Origin: Bacteroidales bacterium
GTDB taxonomy: Bacteria; Bacteroidota; Bacteroidia; Bacteroidales; F082
Length of the DNA stretch: 35,030 bases
Direction of reading: 5' to 3'
NCBI GenBank assembly: GCA_015493215.1
Contig: WGDP01000138.1
Span: 1 to 35,030, forward strand
Shown here: in pieces, positions 17,638 through 25,746 of the stretch
Position numbering within the stretch: position 1 is the stretch's first letter
Layout of the letters: each line of letters opens with the position of its first letter
The notes under the pieces: model-generated
Told to the model about the DNA's origin: nothing
Databases searched by the model: none
The model's input: only the letters and a program-made list of their open reading frames with translations
Translations under genes and position numbers: made by a program

Positions 17638-18198
17638 ATGATGATAATTGATGATGTTTTAGTGAGTGATGAGGTAAAGGAAATTTATTTTGCCTGCAAC
17701 CTGAAAGCCTGCCATGGCGACTGTTGCGTGGAGGGCGATGCCGGTGCGCCGTTGGAAGAAGAGGAAATTTCGATAATTGAAGATTACCTTGATGAGATAA
17801 AGCCCTATATGTCGAAAGAGGGGCTGAAGGTTGTTGAAAAAGGCGGCGTTTTCGATTACGACATGGATGCCGAATATGTTACTCCGCTGGTAAACGACCG
17901 TGAGTGCGCCTTTGTTTATTTTGAAAACGGAATAGCCTTGTGTGCCATCGAAAAGGCCTGGCTTGAGGGAAAAATAAAATTTCAAAAACCGGTATCCTGC
18001 CATCTCTATCCGATTCGGGTGGACAAGGTGGGCGATAAAACCGCTGTTAATTATAACCGCTGGTCGATTTGTATTCCCGCTCTTAAATCGGGAAGGGAAG
18101 AGGGTGTACCGTTATACCAATATCTTAAAATACCGCTAATCAGGAAATTCGGCAGTAAATGGTACAAAAAACTGGTAAAGGCAATTGAGGAGTACTAA
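17638..18198 (+). CDS. DUF3109 family cysteine-rich protein
   Basis: This 186-aa cytoplasmic protein has eight cysteines, C20, C25, C29, C30, C90, C102, C121 and C145, in the arrangement FACNLKACHGDCC...ECAFVY...LCAIEKAW...SCHLYPIR...SICIPA. This is the pattern of DUF3109, related to YkgJ-type CxxCxxxxC proteins thought to bind a metal or Fe-S cluster. The length fits the family. The biochemical role is unknown. It is probably transcribed alone: a promoter lies directly upstream, and its stop codon overlaps that of the convergent ArsR gene (18195-18198). ATG codons at 17638 and 17641 are adjacent, and either could start translation. Confidence 0.85.
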   Translation: MMIIDDVLVSDEVKEIYFACNLKACHGDCCVEGDAGAPLEEEEISIIEDYLDEIKPYMSKEGLKVVEKGGVFDYDMDAEYVTPLVNDRECAFVYFENGIALCAIEKAWLEGKIKFQKPVSCHLYPIRVDKVGDKTAVNYNRWSICIPALKSGREEGVPLYQYLKIPLIRKFGSKWYKKLVKAIEEY

Positions 18199-18494
18199 TT
18201 TTCGTTACAACGATTTATACAATCGATGATTTCCGTAAGGGTATTGCTGCGTAAGGCGTAATATATTTTCTTTCCGTCTCTTTTTGAAACCAAAACACCT
18301 TTGTTTTTTAAAATATTAAGATGGTGCGAAGCTGTAGCCTGTTCAATTTCAAGTGCCTTGTATATCTCGGTAACACTAAGATGTTTATCTCCCGATAAAA
18401 GCTCAATAATAGCAATCCTCATGGGGTGCGAAATCGCTCTTAATTTACTTGCTGCAAGTTCAAGTTTTGCAAGGTCAATATTAAATTTAGCCAT
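18195..18494 (-). CDS. ArsR-family winged-helix repressor
   Basis: This 99-aa protein shows the ArsR/SmtB fold: LRAISHPMRIAIIELL, a recognition helix in QATASHHLNILKNKGVLV, and the wing KRDGKKIYYAL. The alpha-3 metal motif ELCVCD is absent; the equivalent region reads VTEIYKALEIEQ. Two cysteines lie near the C-terminus as DCINRC (C92 and C96) and are candidate sensing residues. The regulated gene is not obvious. The gene lies downstream of adenine deaminase on the same strand but has its own promoter-like site, so autoregulation or a distant target is possible. Its stop overlaps the stop of the convergent DUF3109 gene. Confidence 0.85.
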   Translation of the reverse strand: MAKFNIDLAKLELAASKLRAISHPMRIAIIELLSGDKHLSVTEIYKALEIEQATASHHLNILKNKGVLVSKRDGKKIYYALRSNTLTEIIDCINRCNEN

Positions 18495-18510
18495 TGTATT
18501 ATTTTTTTGG

Positions 18511-18518
18511 CAAAACTA
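18511..18518 (-). promoter_or_regulatory. -7 element (TAGTTTTG) upstream of the ArsR gene
   Basis: On the minus strand the sequence reads TAGTTTTG, a match to TAnnTTTG, 16 bp before the ATG at 18494. A TTTG at 18542-18545 is 23 bp further upstream, somewhat longer than the usual spacing. Confidence 0.45.
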
Positions 18519-18689
18519 TAAAAAAGTAATTGTTTGAAATACAAAAGTATCTATATATATTGCTTACTTGTATATTTTATAATAAATCTAAATAAGACAA
18601 GGGTTTTCAATCAACTTATAAAAATAAGCAATAAGAGCCATTAATAACTTAGTAATTAACCAGATATGCAGATACTGCATCTTTAAACT

Positions 18690-20333
18690 TTATGAAACAA
18701 ACAAGTTTGTAAAGCTAAAGGTAGTTCCATCAAAAAGCCCTTTGTCGCTCAGTTTTATATCAGGAATGACCAACAAAGCCATAAACGACATGGTCATAAA
18801 CGGTGCCCGCAGGGTTGATCCCAACTCGTGGGCTTTCATATCAAGAGTGTGATATTTTTCTGCTACCGTAAATCCGTCTTCCGTACTCATCAGGCCGGCA
18901 ACGGGCAGGGGCAGTAACTCTTCAATCGCCCCATCAACAACGGCAACACCTCCTTTGGAAGCAATTACAAGGTTCATGGCTTTTACAATTTCTTCGTCAG
19001 AGGTTCCCACCGCCACCACATTGTGGCTGTCATGTGCTACGCTGGAAGCCAACGCACCCCGTTTTAATCCAAAGCCTTTTATAAAGGCAACGGCGGGTTT
19101 GACTCCCTTTTCGTAACGATTGAGAACCACAATTTTAAGTATATCCTGCTCAACATTGCTAACTGCATTTCCGTTTTCAACTTTTGGCGTTTCGGTGACA
19201 ACTCCGGTAATAAGCTCACCATCGTACGATTGAATTACTTTCATTTTATTGCCGGAAGCCTTAACAACGATGTCATCAACTGCAACTGGTTCGGCCAAAA
19301 ACAGGTTGGGTTGTTCAGCTGCTACCGACTTAATAAGTGTTTTGCCTTTCTCGGCCACTTTAATACCGTTAACATAAGTTTGCAAAACATTAAAATCATT
19401 CAGATTGTTCACCACAATCATATCGGCCGGGTCGCCCGGTTGCAGGGTTCCCACCTCAAGGTTGTAATGGTTGATGGGATTTAAAATTACATTTTTCAAT
19501 ACTTTTAAAATATCATACCCCTTATCAACTGCACGTTTTATTAGCTGATTAATATGTCCTTCGGCAAGGTCATCGGGATGTTTGTCATCCGAGCAAAACA
19601 GTACATCATCGGCGTTATCTTTTAACAGATCAACCAGTGCTTCAAAGTTTTTGGCGGCACTACCTTCGCGAATCTGGACTTTCATGCCGTATTTAATCTT
19701 TTCCAGCGCCTCTTCCATGGTAAAGCACTCATGGTCAGTGGTAATGCCTGCTTCGATGTATTTTTTTGCATCATCCCCTTTTACACCCGGTGCATGGCCG
19801 TCAACCGGTTTGTTGTATTTTTTGGCAACCGCCAGTTTATCCATCACAAAAGTATCGCGATTAATGACGCCCGGAAAATTCATCATCTCAGCCATGTACT
19901 TAATGTCGTCCATGGCCATCAACTCATCAAGCTCTTTTACGCCCAACTCGGCACCGGCTGTTTCAAAGGGTGTGGCGGGTACGCATGAAGAAGCACCAAA
20001 ATAAAATTTAAAAGGTACCTTTTTCCCGTTTTCAATCATATATTTAATACCATTAATGCCAAGCACATTGGCTATTTCGTGGGGGTCGGAAACTGTTGCT
20101 ACGGTTCCGTGAATAACCGCCAGTCTGGCAAACTCGGAAGGAATGAGCATGGAGCTTTCAATGTGTATGTGCGAGTCGATAAGTCCCGGTAAAATATAAG
20201 TTTCTTCCAAAACCGAATCATCTTTAACAATGTCTTTGATAAAACCGTTTTCAACATAAACGGTACCTTTAAAAATTGTTTCAGTATGTATATTTACAAT
20301 GTTTCCCGAAAGTGTAAATTTTTTGTTGTCCAT
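18690..20333 (-). CDS. ade: Adenine deaminase
   Basis: This 547-aa amidohydrolase converts adenine to hypoxanthine and ammonia in purine salvage. The length and motifs match the Ade/AdeC family: the metal-binding GLIDSHIHIESSM (His55, His57), VDGHAPGV, TDHECFTMEEA and the catalytic region FCSDDKHPDDL. The C-terminal Ade-specific domain is present (AVAFIKGFGLKRGALASSVAHDSHN and GG.AVVDG). Transcription runs toward the ArsR gene. A TACTTTTG -7 element lies 27 bp upstream of the ATG. No frameshift or missing active-site residue was seen. Confidence 0.95.
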   Translation of the reverse strand: MDNKKFTLSGNIVNIHTETIFKGTVYVENGFIKDIVKDDSVLEETYILPGLIDSHIHIESSMLIPSEFARLAVIHGTVATVSDPHEIANVLGINGIKYMIENGKKVPFKFYFGASSCVPATPFETAGAELGVKELDELMAMDDIKYMAEMMNFPGVINRDTFVMDKLAVAKKYNKPVDGHAPGVKGDDAKKYIEAGITTDHECFTMEEALEKIKYGMKVQIREGSAAKNFEALVDLLKDNADDVLFCSDDKHPDDLAEGHINQLIKRAVDKGYDILKVLKNVILNPINHYNLEVGTLQPGDPADMIVVNNLNDFNVLQTYVNGIKVAEKGKTLIKSVAAEQPNLFLAEPVAVDDIVVKASGNKMKVIQSYDGELITGVVTETPKVENGNAVSNVEQDILKIVVLNRYEKGVKPAVAFIKGFGLKRGALASSVAHDSHNVVAVGTSDEEIVKAMNLVIASKGGVAVVDGAIEELLPLPVAGLMSTEDGFTVAEKYHTLDMKAHELGSTLRAPFMTMSFMALLVIPDIKLSDKGLFDGTTFSFTNLFVS

Positions 20334-20359
20334 GACTTAATAGGTTTAATATTTTGTTG

Positions 20360-20367
20360 CAAAAGTA
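20360..20367 (-). promoter_or_regulatory. ade: -7 element (TACTTTTG) upstream of adenine deaminase
   Basis: The minus strand reads TACTTTTG 26 bp before the start codon, matching TAnnTTTG. No convincing -33 TTTG at standard spacing is visible, so this is a moderate call. Confidence 0.45.
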
Positions 20368-20691
20368 AGTTTTTTACTGGTGAATAATAAGTCTGCAACC
20401 TGCAAAACCATTCTACTTAAAATATCTCTTTAAAACAGGTATTGATATCATCCGTTAAGAGATTCACGTAATTTTAAATTTCCGGTTATCAGACTTACAT
20501 TTTTACTGAATCAAAATAGATTATTTATAGTGATTATATTAACAGTAAACAAGTTGTTAAACAGTCATTATAATTACCATAAATCTCTAAAAATGATTTA
20601 TTTTTCTCTTTTTATCTCTCCAAATTTATTTAAACTGAAAATAAATTAACCGACAACATATATGAAGGCTTTCATACAAATTCAATTAAAG

Positions 20692-20699
20692 TAATTTTG
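20692..20699 (+). promoter_or_regulatory. -7 element (TAATTTTG) for the Mbx/Mrp-like operon
   Basis: TAATTTTG matches TAnnTTTG and lies 39 bp before the first gene of the 13-gene cluster, leaving a short leader. The -33 region is weak: there is a TTTC but no perfect TTTG near the expected distance. No better site was seen in the rest of the cluster. Confidence 0.5.
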
Positions 20700-20738
20700 T
20701 CGCATAATTAGCTAATGATAAATTAAAAACATAGTATT

Positions 20739-21737
20739 ATGGACTTGTCAGTCAGTTACTTAGGTTTGAAAATCAAAAATCCGATTGTAGTTGGTAGCTC
20801 CAGCTTAACCGCATCGATTGAAAACCTGAAGAAAATTGAGAACAGTGGTGCCGGAGCCGTTGTTTTAAAATCAATCTTCGAAGAAGAAATATTTTACGAA
20901 TATCAAAGCATTCTGGAAAAGGAAAAAGGCCTGGAGTTTCCCGATGTTCGCTTTTTGGATTATTATGATTACAAAATCAAGCAGGATAACATTAAAAAAT
21001 ATCTTGATTTGATTAAAGAGGCAAAAAGCACTTTGAAGATTCCGGTTATTGCCAGCATCAACTGTAAAAGTTCGTGGGAATGGGCTTTCTTTGCCAAGAA
21101 GCTTGAAGAAGCCGGTGCCGATGCCATTGAGCTGAACATGTTTGTGCTTCCTTCCGATTTCGATTTAACCTGTAACAAAGTTGAAGAAACTTATCTTACC
21201 ATTATTGATAAGATTACAGCTGAGGTAAAAATTCCGGTAGCAGCAAAACTGAGTTACTACTCGGCAAACCTTGCTGCTTTTGTTAAAAAGGTATCCGAAA
21301 CCAAAGTCAGTGGTGTGGTACTGTTTAACAGGTTTTTTCACCCTGATTTTGATATCGACAACTTTACCCTGGTACCAAGCAATGTTTTGAGCCGCTCATC
21401 CGACCTCGCCATTTCATTGCGCTGGATGTCGATTTTGGCAGGCCGTGTTGACAGCGACCTTATTGCCTCTACCGGTGTTCACGATGGTGCTTCCGTTGTT
21501 AAAGAAATTCTTGCCGGTGCCGATGCCGTTCAGGTGGTATCATCATTATATAAACATGGTATCGAATCCATCGAAGACATGCTGGAAGAGATGAAAACAT
21601 GGATGGAAAAACACGGGTTTAACACCATTGCCGACTTTAAAGGCAAAATGAGCCAGGAAAAAAGCCCCAACCCTGCCGAGTACGAAAGAGTTCAGTTTAT
21701 GCGCTATTTCGAAGGCAAAAAATACAACCTCGGATAA
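20739..21737 (+). CDS. Dihydroorotate dehydrogenase-like flavoprotein (atypical active site)
   Basis: This 332-aa TIM-barrel protein belongs to the DHOD/PyrD superfamily: N-terminal LSVSYLGLKIKNPIVVGSSSLT, K(S)IFEEEI, and a C-terminal FMN phosphate-binding region (STGVHDGASVVKEILAGADAVQVVSSLY). The loop that carries the catalytic Cys or Ser in true DHODs (normally N-x-S-C-P-N) reads ELNMFVLPSD, so it lacks that residue. Synthesis of pyrimidine from this enzyme is therefore unlikely. It is the first gene of the operon, 17 bp before MnhE, which suggests a redox role with the membrane complex or its electron carrier. The substrate cannot be named from sequence. Confidence 0.8.
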   Translation: MDLSVSYLGLKIKNPIVVGSSSLTASIENLKKIENSGAGAVVLKSIFEEEIFYEYQSILEKEKGLEFPDVRFLDYYDYKIKQDNIKKYLDLIKEAKSTLKIPVIASINCKSSWEWAFFAKKLEEAGADAIELNMFVLPSDFDLTCNKVEETYLTIIDKITAEVKIPVAAKLSYYSANLAAFVKKVSETKVSGVVLFNRFFHPDFDIDNFTLVPSNVLSRSSDLAISLRWMSILAGRVDSDLIASTGVHDGASVVKEILAGADAVQVVSSLYKHGIESIEDMLEEMKTWMEKHGFNTIADFKGKMSQEKSPNPAEYERVQFMRYFEGKKYNLG

Positions 21738-21754
21738 TTTAAAAAACAAGTTAT

Positions 21755-22267
21755 ATGCAAGCATTAACATTTAATCAAAAAATGGGGAGGTTTATCGTAA
21801 ACTGGATATTCCTTATGCTGTTATGGATTATGTTTACCAGTACGTTTGCTGCTCAGGAATTGATTGTCGGTGGTTTGTTAACCATGCTAATCTCATTCTT
21901 AAGCATTCGTCTGTTCACCTGCTGTGATTTATCACTATTAAGTCCCGTAAAGATTTTTTGGATGATTTATTACTTTGGTGTTTTTTTGGTAGCACTGATT
22001 CAGGCCAACCTCGATGTTGCCCGCAGGGTAATAGCCCCTTCACTTCCCATTAACCCCGGTGTTGTTAAGTTTAAAACCAAACTGAAAACAAATTATTCAA
22101 AAATGGTTTTAGCCAACAGCATTACACTTACCCCGGGAACGCTTACCATTGATGTTGTGGGCGACACTTTTTACATTCACTGGATTGATGTAAAAACCAC
22201 CGACCCCGAAAAAGCGTTTACCGAGATAGCAGAATCGTTTGAAAAAGTTTTATTAAAAATATTTTAA
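21755..22267 (+). CDS. mnhE: Mrp/Mnh antiporter subunit E
   Basis: This 170-aa protein has two to three N-terminal membrane helices (IVNWIFLMLLWIMFT; LIVGGLLTMLISFLS; IFWMIYYFGVFLVALIQANLDVA) and a soluble C-terminal part with the MnhE signature VVKFKTKLKTNYSKMVLANSITLTPGT region followed by (D)TFYIHWID. In Mrp-type antiporters and Mbh/Mbx complexes this small subunit belongs to the Na+/H+ translocation module. It starts 17 bp after the DHOD-like gene and its stop overlaps the ATG of MnhF by one base. Confidence 0.9.
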   Translation: MQALTFNQKMGRFIVNWIFLMLLWIMFTSTFAAQELIVGGLLTMLISFLSIRLFTCCDLSLLSPVKIFWMIYYFGVFLVALIQANLDVARRVIAPSLPINPGVVKFKTKLKTNYSKMVLANSITLTPGTLTIDVVGDTFYIHWIDVKTTDPEKAFTEIAESFEKVLLKIF

Positions 22268-22527
22268 TGATGACATACATTATTTACATAGCATTTTCGC
22301 TTATGGCCCTGGGTATGATTATGTCAGCCATACGATTTGTTAAAGGCCCCACGGCCGGCGACAGAGTTGTTGCGCTCGACACACTTACTACCATTGGGGT
22401 ATCGGCACTGGTGCTGCTTGCCTTTGTATTTCAGCGTTTTATATACGTTGATGTGGCATTGGTTTATGCAGTACTCGGCTTTATAGGAGTAATTGTAATT
22501 GCCAGATATTTGGAGGGTGCGCTATGA
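22267..22527 (+). CDS. mnhF: Mrp/Mnh antiporter subunit F
   Basis: This 86-aa protein of three helices carries the family hallmark RFVKGPTAGDRVVALDTL between helices 1 and 2. The last helix is VALVYAVLGFIGVIVIARYLEG. Start and stop overlap its neighbours (TAATG with MnhE, 4 bp with MnhG), so translation is coupled. It is part of the ion-translocating module. Confidence 0.92.
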   Translation: MMTYIIYIAFSLMALGMIMSAIRFVKGPTAGDRVVALDTLTTIGVSALVLLAFVFQRFIYVDVALVYAVLGFIGVIVIARYLEGAL

Positions 22528-22889
22528 GTATTATGGAAATTATCGCCGGCATACTTATTATTATAGGTAGTATATTCCTGTTCCTCGGAGCACTGGGAAT
22601 TTACCGTATGCCCGACATTTATAATCGTCTCCAGGCAGGCACAAAAGCCACAACCCTTGGAGCCATGAGTTTAATTTTAGGTGTTGGGTTTTTAGAGCCC
22701 ACCTGGATGCTGAAAAGTTTGGTTTTAATCATCTTTATTGCATACTCTAACCCCATCAGCTCCCATGCATTGGCCAGGGCAACTTATCGCCGTGGACATT
22801 ATCCGCTTATTTTAAGCGATGATAAAGAAAACATGGATGCTTATCAGGAAGTAGTCCCTCACGAAAAAGAAAAGGAGGAAAAGATATGA
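22524..22889 (+). CDS. mnhG: Mrp/Mnh antiporter subunit G
   Basis: This 121-aa protein has three helices and the MnhG signature GALGIYRMPDIYNRLQAGTKA followed by TLGAMSLILG. The end of the last helix reads AYSNPISSHALARATYRRG, which is characteristic of the family. The C-terminal tail is charged (DKENMDAYQE...EKEKEEKI). It overlaps the next gene by 4 bp. Confidence 0.92.
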   Translation: MSIMEIIAGILIIIGSIFLFLGALGIYRMPDIYNRLQAGTKATTLGAMSLILGVGFLEPTWMLKSLVLIIFIAYSNPISSHALARATYRRGHYPLILSDDKENMDAYQEVVPHEKEKEEKI

Positions 22890-23170
22890 TGGCATTTATT
22901 TTAATATTGATTTTACTTGCACTAATGATTGCAGCATCAGTTTATGCCGTGAGGCAAAAAGATTTACTGTATGCTGTTATCGCCACAGGTATTATCAGTC
23001 TTGTTCTTTCCATTCTGTTTTACCTGCTTCAGGCACCCGACGTGGCACTTACCGAAGCAGCCATCGGGGTGGCTTTAACGACCATTATTTTTGTTATTAC
23101 CATCCGTAATACGGTAAGAATGGAAGATGAATCAGATAAAAATAAAAACATAAAATCAGCAGCGAAATGA
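22886..23170 (+). CDS. DUF4040 / MbhD-like membrane subunit
   Basis: This 94-aa protein has three helices and the conserved segment YLLQAPDVALTEAAIGVALTT. In Mrp antiporters it corresponds to part of the C-terminal end of the large MrpA subunit, and in Mbh/Mbx complexes to MbhD. It is encoded here as a separate small subunit because no MrpA is present. It overlaps MnhG and the next gene by 4 bp each. Confidence 0.88.
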   Translation: MMAFILILILLALMIAASVYAVRQKDLLYAVIATGIISLVLSILFYLLQAPDVALTEAAIGVALTTIIFVITIRNTVRMEDESDKNKNIKSAAK

Positions 23171-23889
23171 AAAAGATATTAGTATTATTGTTGCTGGCTG
23201 TTGTTGGGTTTTATACTGCCGAAACCTTTTTTGATATTGGTTTTGGAAAAGCTCCTTTTGTAAAAAGCAGCGAAATTAAACCCGTTAAAGATGTCTATCT
23301 GCATCAAACAGTTCAGGAGTTAAAAGTAGCCAATGCTGTAACCAGTATTGTTGTAAACTTCAGAGGATTTGACACCCTCGGCGAGGTTACCGTTCTTTTC
23401 CTTTCGGTAACTGCTTTGGGAAGTATTTTATATAAGAAAAGACACCACGTGGGCGAACGTTCGGTATTGTTTTCGGCTAGTAGCATTGTTACTTCCGGTT
23501 CAAAACTACTGTTTCCGGCCATTGTACTTTTAGGTGCTTATGTATTTATCCACGGTCACCTTTCACCCGGTGGAGGTTTTCAGGGCGGTGTTATTATTGC
23601 CACAGGATTTTTGTTGATGTTACTGGCTTACGAAAACTATTCGGTAAGCCACAAAGGACTTGCTATTGTTGAGTCGTTGGCAGGTATCACCTTTGCAGGT
23701 GTCGGCTTGCTTGGATTTATGAACGGAGGAACCTTTTTACAAAACTTCCTCGCAACAGGAACCCTTAACGACCTCTTTAGCGGTGGTATCATCCCCATCA
23801 TCTATATTGCTGTCGGCTTTAAAGTAGCTGCCGAACTTACCGGTGTTATTTATACCGTATTAAACGAGAAAGGAGAGCAACATGGATAG
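23167..23889 (+). CDS. MbhE-MnhB fusion membrane subunit
   Basis: This 240-aa protein joins two units. Residues 1-95 resemble MbhE or the extreme C-terminus of MrpA (VTSIVVNFRGFDTLGEVTVL). Residues about 110-235 are MnhB (LLFPAIVLLGAYVFIHGHLSPGGGFQGGVI). About six membrane helices are visible. MbhE and MnhB/MbhF are usually separate small proteins, so the fusion fixes their 1:1 ratio. It overlaps MnhC by 8 bp. Confidence 0.88.
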   Translation: MKKILVLLLLAVVGFYTAETFFDIGFGKAPFVKSSEIKPVKDVYLHQTVQELKVANAVTSIVVNFRGFDTLGEVTVLFLSVTALGSILYKKRHHVGERSVLFSASSIVTSGSKLLFPAIVLLGAYVFIHGHLSPGGGFQGGVIIATGFLLMLLAYENYSVSHKGLAIVESLAGITFAGVGLLGFMNGGTFLQNFLATGTLNDLFSGGIIPIIYIAVGFKVAAELTGVIYTVLNEKGEQHG

Positions 23890-24253
23890 CACTTACTTTC
23901 AATACTTAGATTATGCGGTTTACGGAACTGCTGTTTTGGTGATGCTGATAGGCTTATATGCCGCATTGGTAAAAAAATCACTGTTAAAAATAGTAATCGG
24001 CCTTTCTATTGTCGATTCGGGGTTAAACCTGCTTATCGTTACCCTCGGTTATATTAAAGGAGGCACTGCACCTATCTTTTCGCCGGGTTACAACGGAACA
24101 CAGGCTATGGTTGACCCAATTCCACAGGCTTTGGTACTTACTGCCATCGTTATCGGGTTTGGTGTAACAGCTGTTGCGCTGTCGCTCGTTATTCGCCTTT
24201 GGAGACATCATCATACATTATATATTGACGAAATAAAGAATTTAAAATGGTAG
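23882..24253 (+). CDS. mnhC: Mrp/Mnh antiporter subunit C (NuoK-like)
   Basis: This 123-aa, three-helix protein is homologous to NuoK. The signature is LIGLYAALVKKSLLKIVIGL..., then NLLIVTLGY and DPIPQALVLTAIVIGFG, typical of MnhC/MbhG. The helix-2 acidic residue expected in the NuoK family corresponds to Asp in the IVDSGLNLLIV segment. It overlaps MnhD by 7 bp. Confidence 0.9.
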   Translation: MDSTYFQYLDYAVYGTAVLVMLIGLYAALVKKSLLKIVIGLSIVDSGLNLLIVTLGYIKGGTAPIFSPGYNGTQAMVDPIPQALVLTAIVIGFGVTAVALSLVIRLWRHHHTLYIDEIKNLKW

Positions 24254-25734
24254 GAACTCCGGTTTTATTTATTGCAATTCCCCTCTTGGCGGCCTTTTTA
24301 ATTCCGCTAACCGGGATGGTTTGGAAAGAGTCGGTTAGGATTATACCCGGACTGATTCTTGCTTACCTGTTGGTATTAGCCATCAATCTTTTAAGCTATG
24401 TTACCGTTAACGGTCCCATTGTGGAGGTTATAGCCGGCTGGGCACCTCCCATTGGAATTAACTTGGTATTCAATGCTTTTTCGGGATTTTTGGTTACAAT
24501 TATGGTTTTTATGGGGCTTTTGGTGTGGCTTTACAGCTATCGCTTTAAAAGTAATGTTGAATACGAAGCCGCCCGTAAATATTTTCTTTTATTAATGATG
24601 CTCGTAACCGGTTCGGTAGGTATTGTTTTAACAGGCGATATTTTTAACATGTTTGTGTTTATCGAAATCACGGGTATTTCGGGCTATGCTTTAACAGCCT
24701 TTTATACAGGTCGTGACAGTGCCGAAGCCTCTTTTAAATACTTAATAATGGGGTCCATAGCATCGGTATTTTTGCTGTTGGCCATCATGATTATTTATTC
24801 GCAACTTGGTACGTTAAATATGGCTGATGTTGCTTCGAAAATGCATTTGATGGATCCCAAATATAAAGCGGTATCGTTTATACTGTTTGTTATTGCTTTG
24901 GGTATCGAAGCGGAAGTTTTCCCGCTTAACGGATGGGCACCTGATGCTTATGCCGAAGCTCCCGGCCCTGTGGGTGCAGCATTTTCAGGTATCGTAGTAA
25001 AAGCTGCCGTGTATGCGTTGATTCGCTATACCTACACCATATTCGACCTCTCAGGAGCGTTCGACCTGCTGATTATTGTTGGTTTGATGACGCTGGTTAT
25101 AGCCGAAGTTGCTGCCATACGTCAGGAAAAACTGAAAAGAATGTTGGCTTACTCCTCCATCGGACAAATGGGATTGGTTTTTGTTTCGTTTGGTATTGGT
25201 ACAAAAGAGGGTGTTTTTGCCGCTCTGTTTATCATGCTAAACCACGCCATCATTAAACCGCTTCTTTTCTTTAGCGGCAGCTATTTGGTTTATCATTCCA
25301 AGAAAAAAACCATTTCCGACGTGGATGGAATGGGTAAACTTGCACCCTTTACCTCACTTTTGTTTGCATTGGGTGCCTTTTCAATAGTTGGCCTTCCTCC
25401 GTTTGCAGGCTTTTGGAGTAAGTTGTCGTTTTTAATGGCTGCTGCCGATAGCAATATGCTGCTTATTATCGGGCTGATTCTTACTGTCAGTGTGGTTGAG
25501 CTGGTATATTACATGCGTGTGGTAAACAGAATATTCTTTTTTAAACGCGCTTCGCACCTGCTGGCACGCAGGCCTACTTTCAATGCATACATTGTTATGT
25601 CGGTTTTAGCTGTGTTGATTCTGGTAATCGGTTTTTACCCCGACAGTGTATCAACATACCTGCATAATGCCGCCAACAGTTTATTCGACAAGTCTCAGTA
25701 TATTCATAGTGTGTTAACCGCAACAATTCAATAG
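24247..25734 (+). CDS. mnhD: Mrp/Mnh antiporter subunit D (NuoM/N-like)
   Basis: This 495-aa protein has about 14 helices and the proton-pumping antiporter fold. The TM5 glutamate is present (FNMFVFIEITGISGYAL), as are the TM8 lysine (SGIVVKAAVYALIRY) and the TM12 lysine (GLPPFAGFWSKLSF). The TM7 position that is normally Lys in front of the A-x-x-PLH/N-W segment is Glu here (GIEAEVFPLNGWAPDAYAEAP). The start overlaps MnhC. It is one of two large antiporter-like subunits in the cluster and is expected to move Na+ or H+. Confidence 0.9.
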   Translation: MVGTPVLFIAIPLLAAFLIPLTGMVWKESVRIIPGLILAYLLVLAINLLSYVTVNGPIVEVIAGWAPPIGINLVFNAFSGFLVTIMVFMGLLVWLYSYRFKSNVEYEAARKYFLLLMMLVTGSVGIVLTGDIFNMFVFIEITGISGYALTAFYTGRDSAEASFKYLIMGSIASVFLLLAIMIIYSQLGTLNMADVASKMHLMDPKYKAVSFILFVIALGIEAEVFPLNGWAPDAYAEAPGPVGAAFSGIVVKAAVYALIRYTYTIFDLSGAFDLLIIVGLMTLVIAEVAAIRQEKLKRMLAYSSIGQMGLVFVSFGIGTKEGVFAALFIMLNHAIIKPLLFFSGSYLVYHSKKKTISDVDGMGKLAPFTSLLFALGAFSIVGLPPFAGFWSKLSFLMAAADSNMLLIIGLILTVSVVELVYYMRVVNRIFFFKRASHLLARRPTFNAYIVMSVLAVLILVIGFYPDSVSTYLHNAANSLFDKSQYIHSVLTATIQ

Positions 25735-25746
25735 GAGAACAAAGAA

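Larger units (their letters stand above)
20334..20738. other. Divergent intergenic region
   Basis: This 405-bp AT-rich stretch separates adenine deaminase (minus) from the Mbx-like operon (plus). It holds promoter-like -7 elements for both sides (20360-20367 minus, 20692-20699 plus). I see no open frame worth calling, no hairpin terminator and no recognisable riboswitch. Confidence 0.6.

Noticed and set aside
18666-18680. Inverted repeat atgcag-ata-ctgcat downstream of adenine deaminase
   Set aside because: Short stem with no T-run on the minus strand. It could be an operator but nothing supports that.
20739-21737. pyrD, pyrimidine biosynthesis
   Set aside because: The catalytic Cys/Ser loop is not present and no other pyr gene is near.
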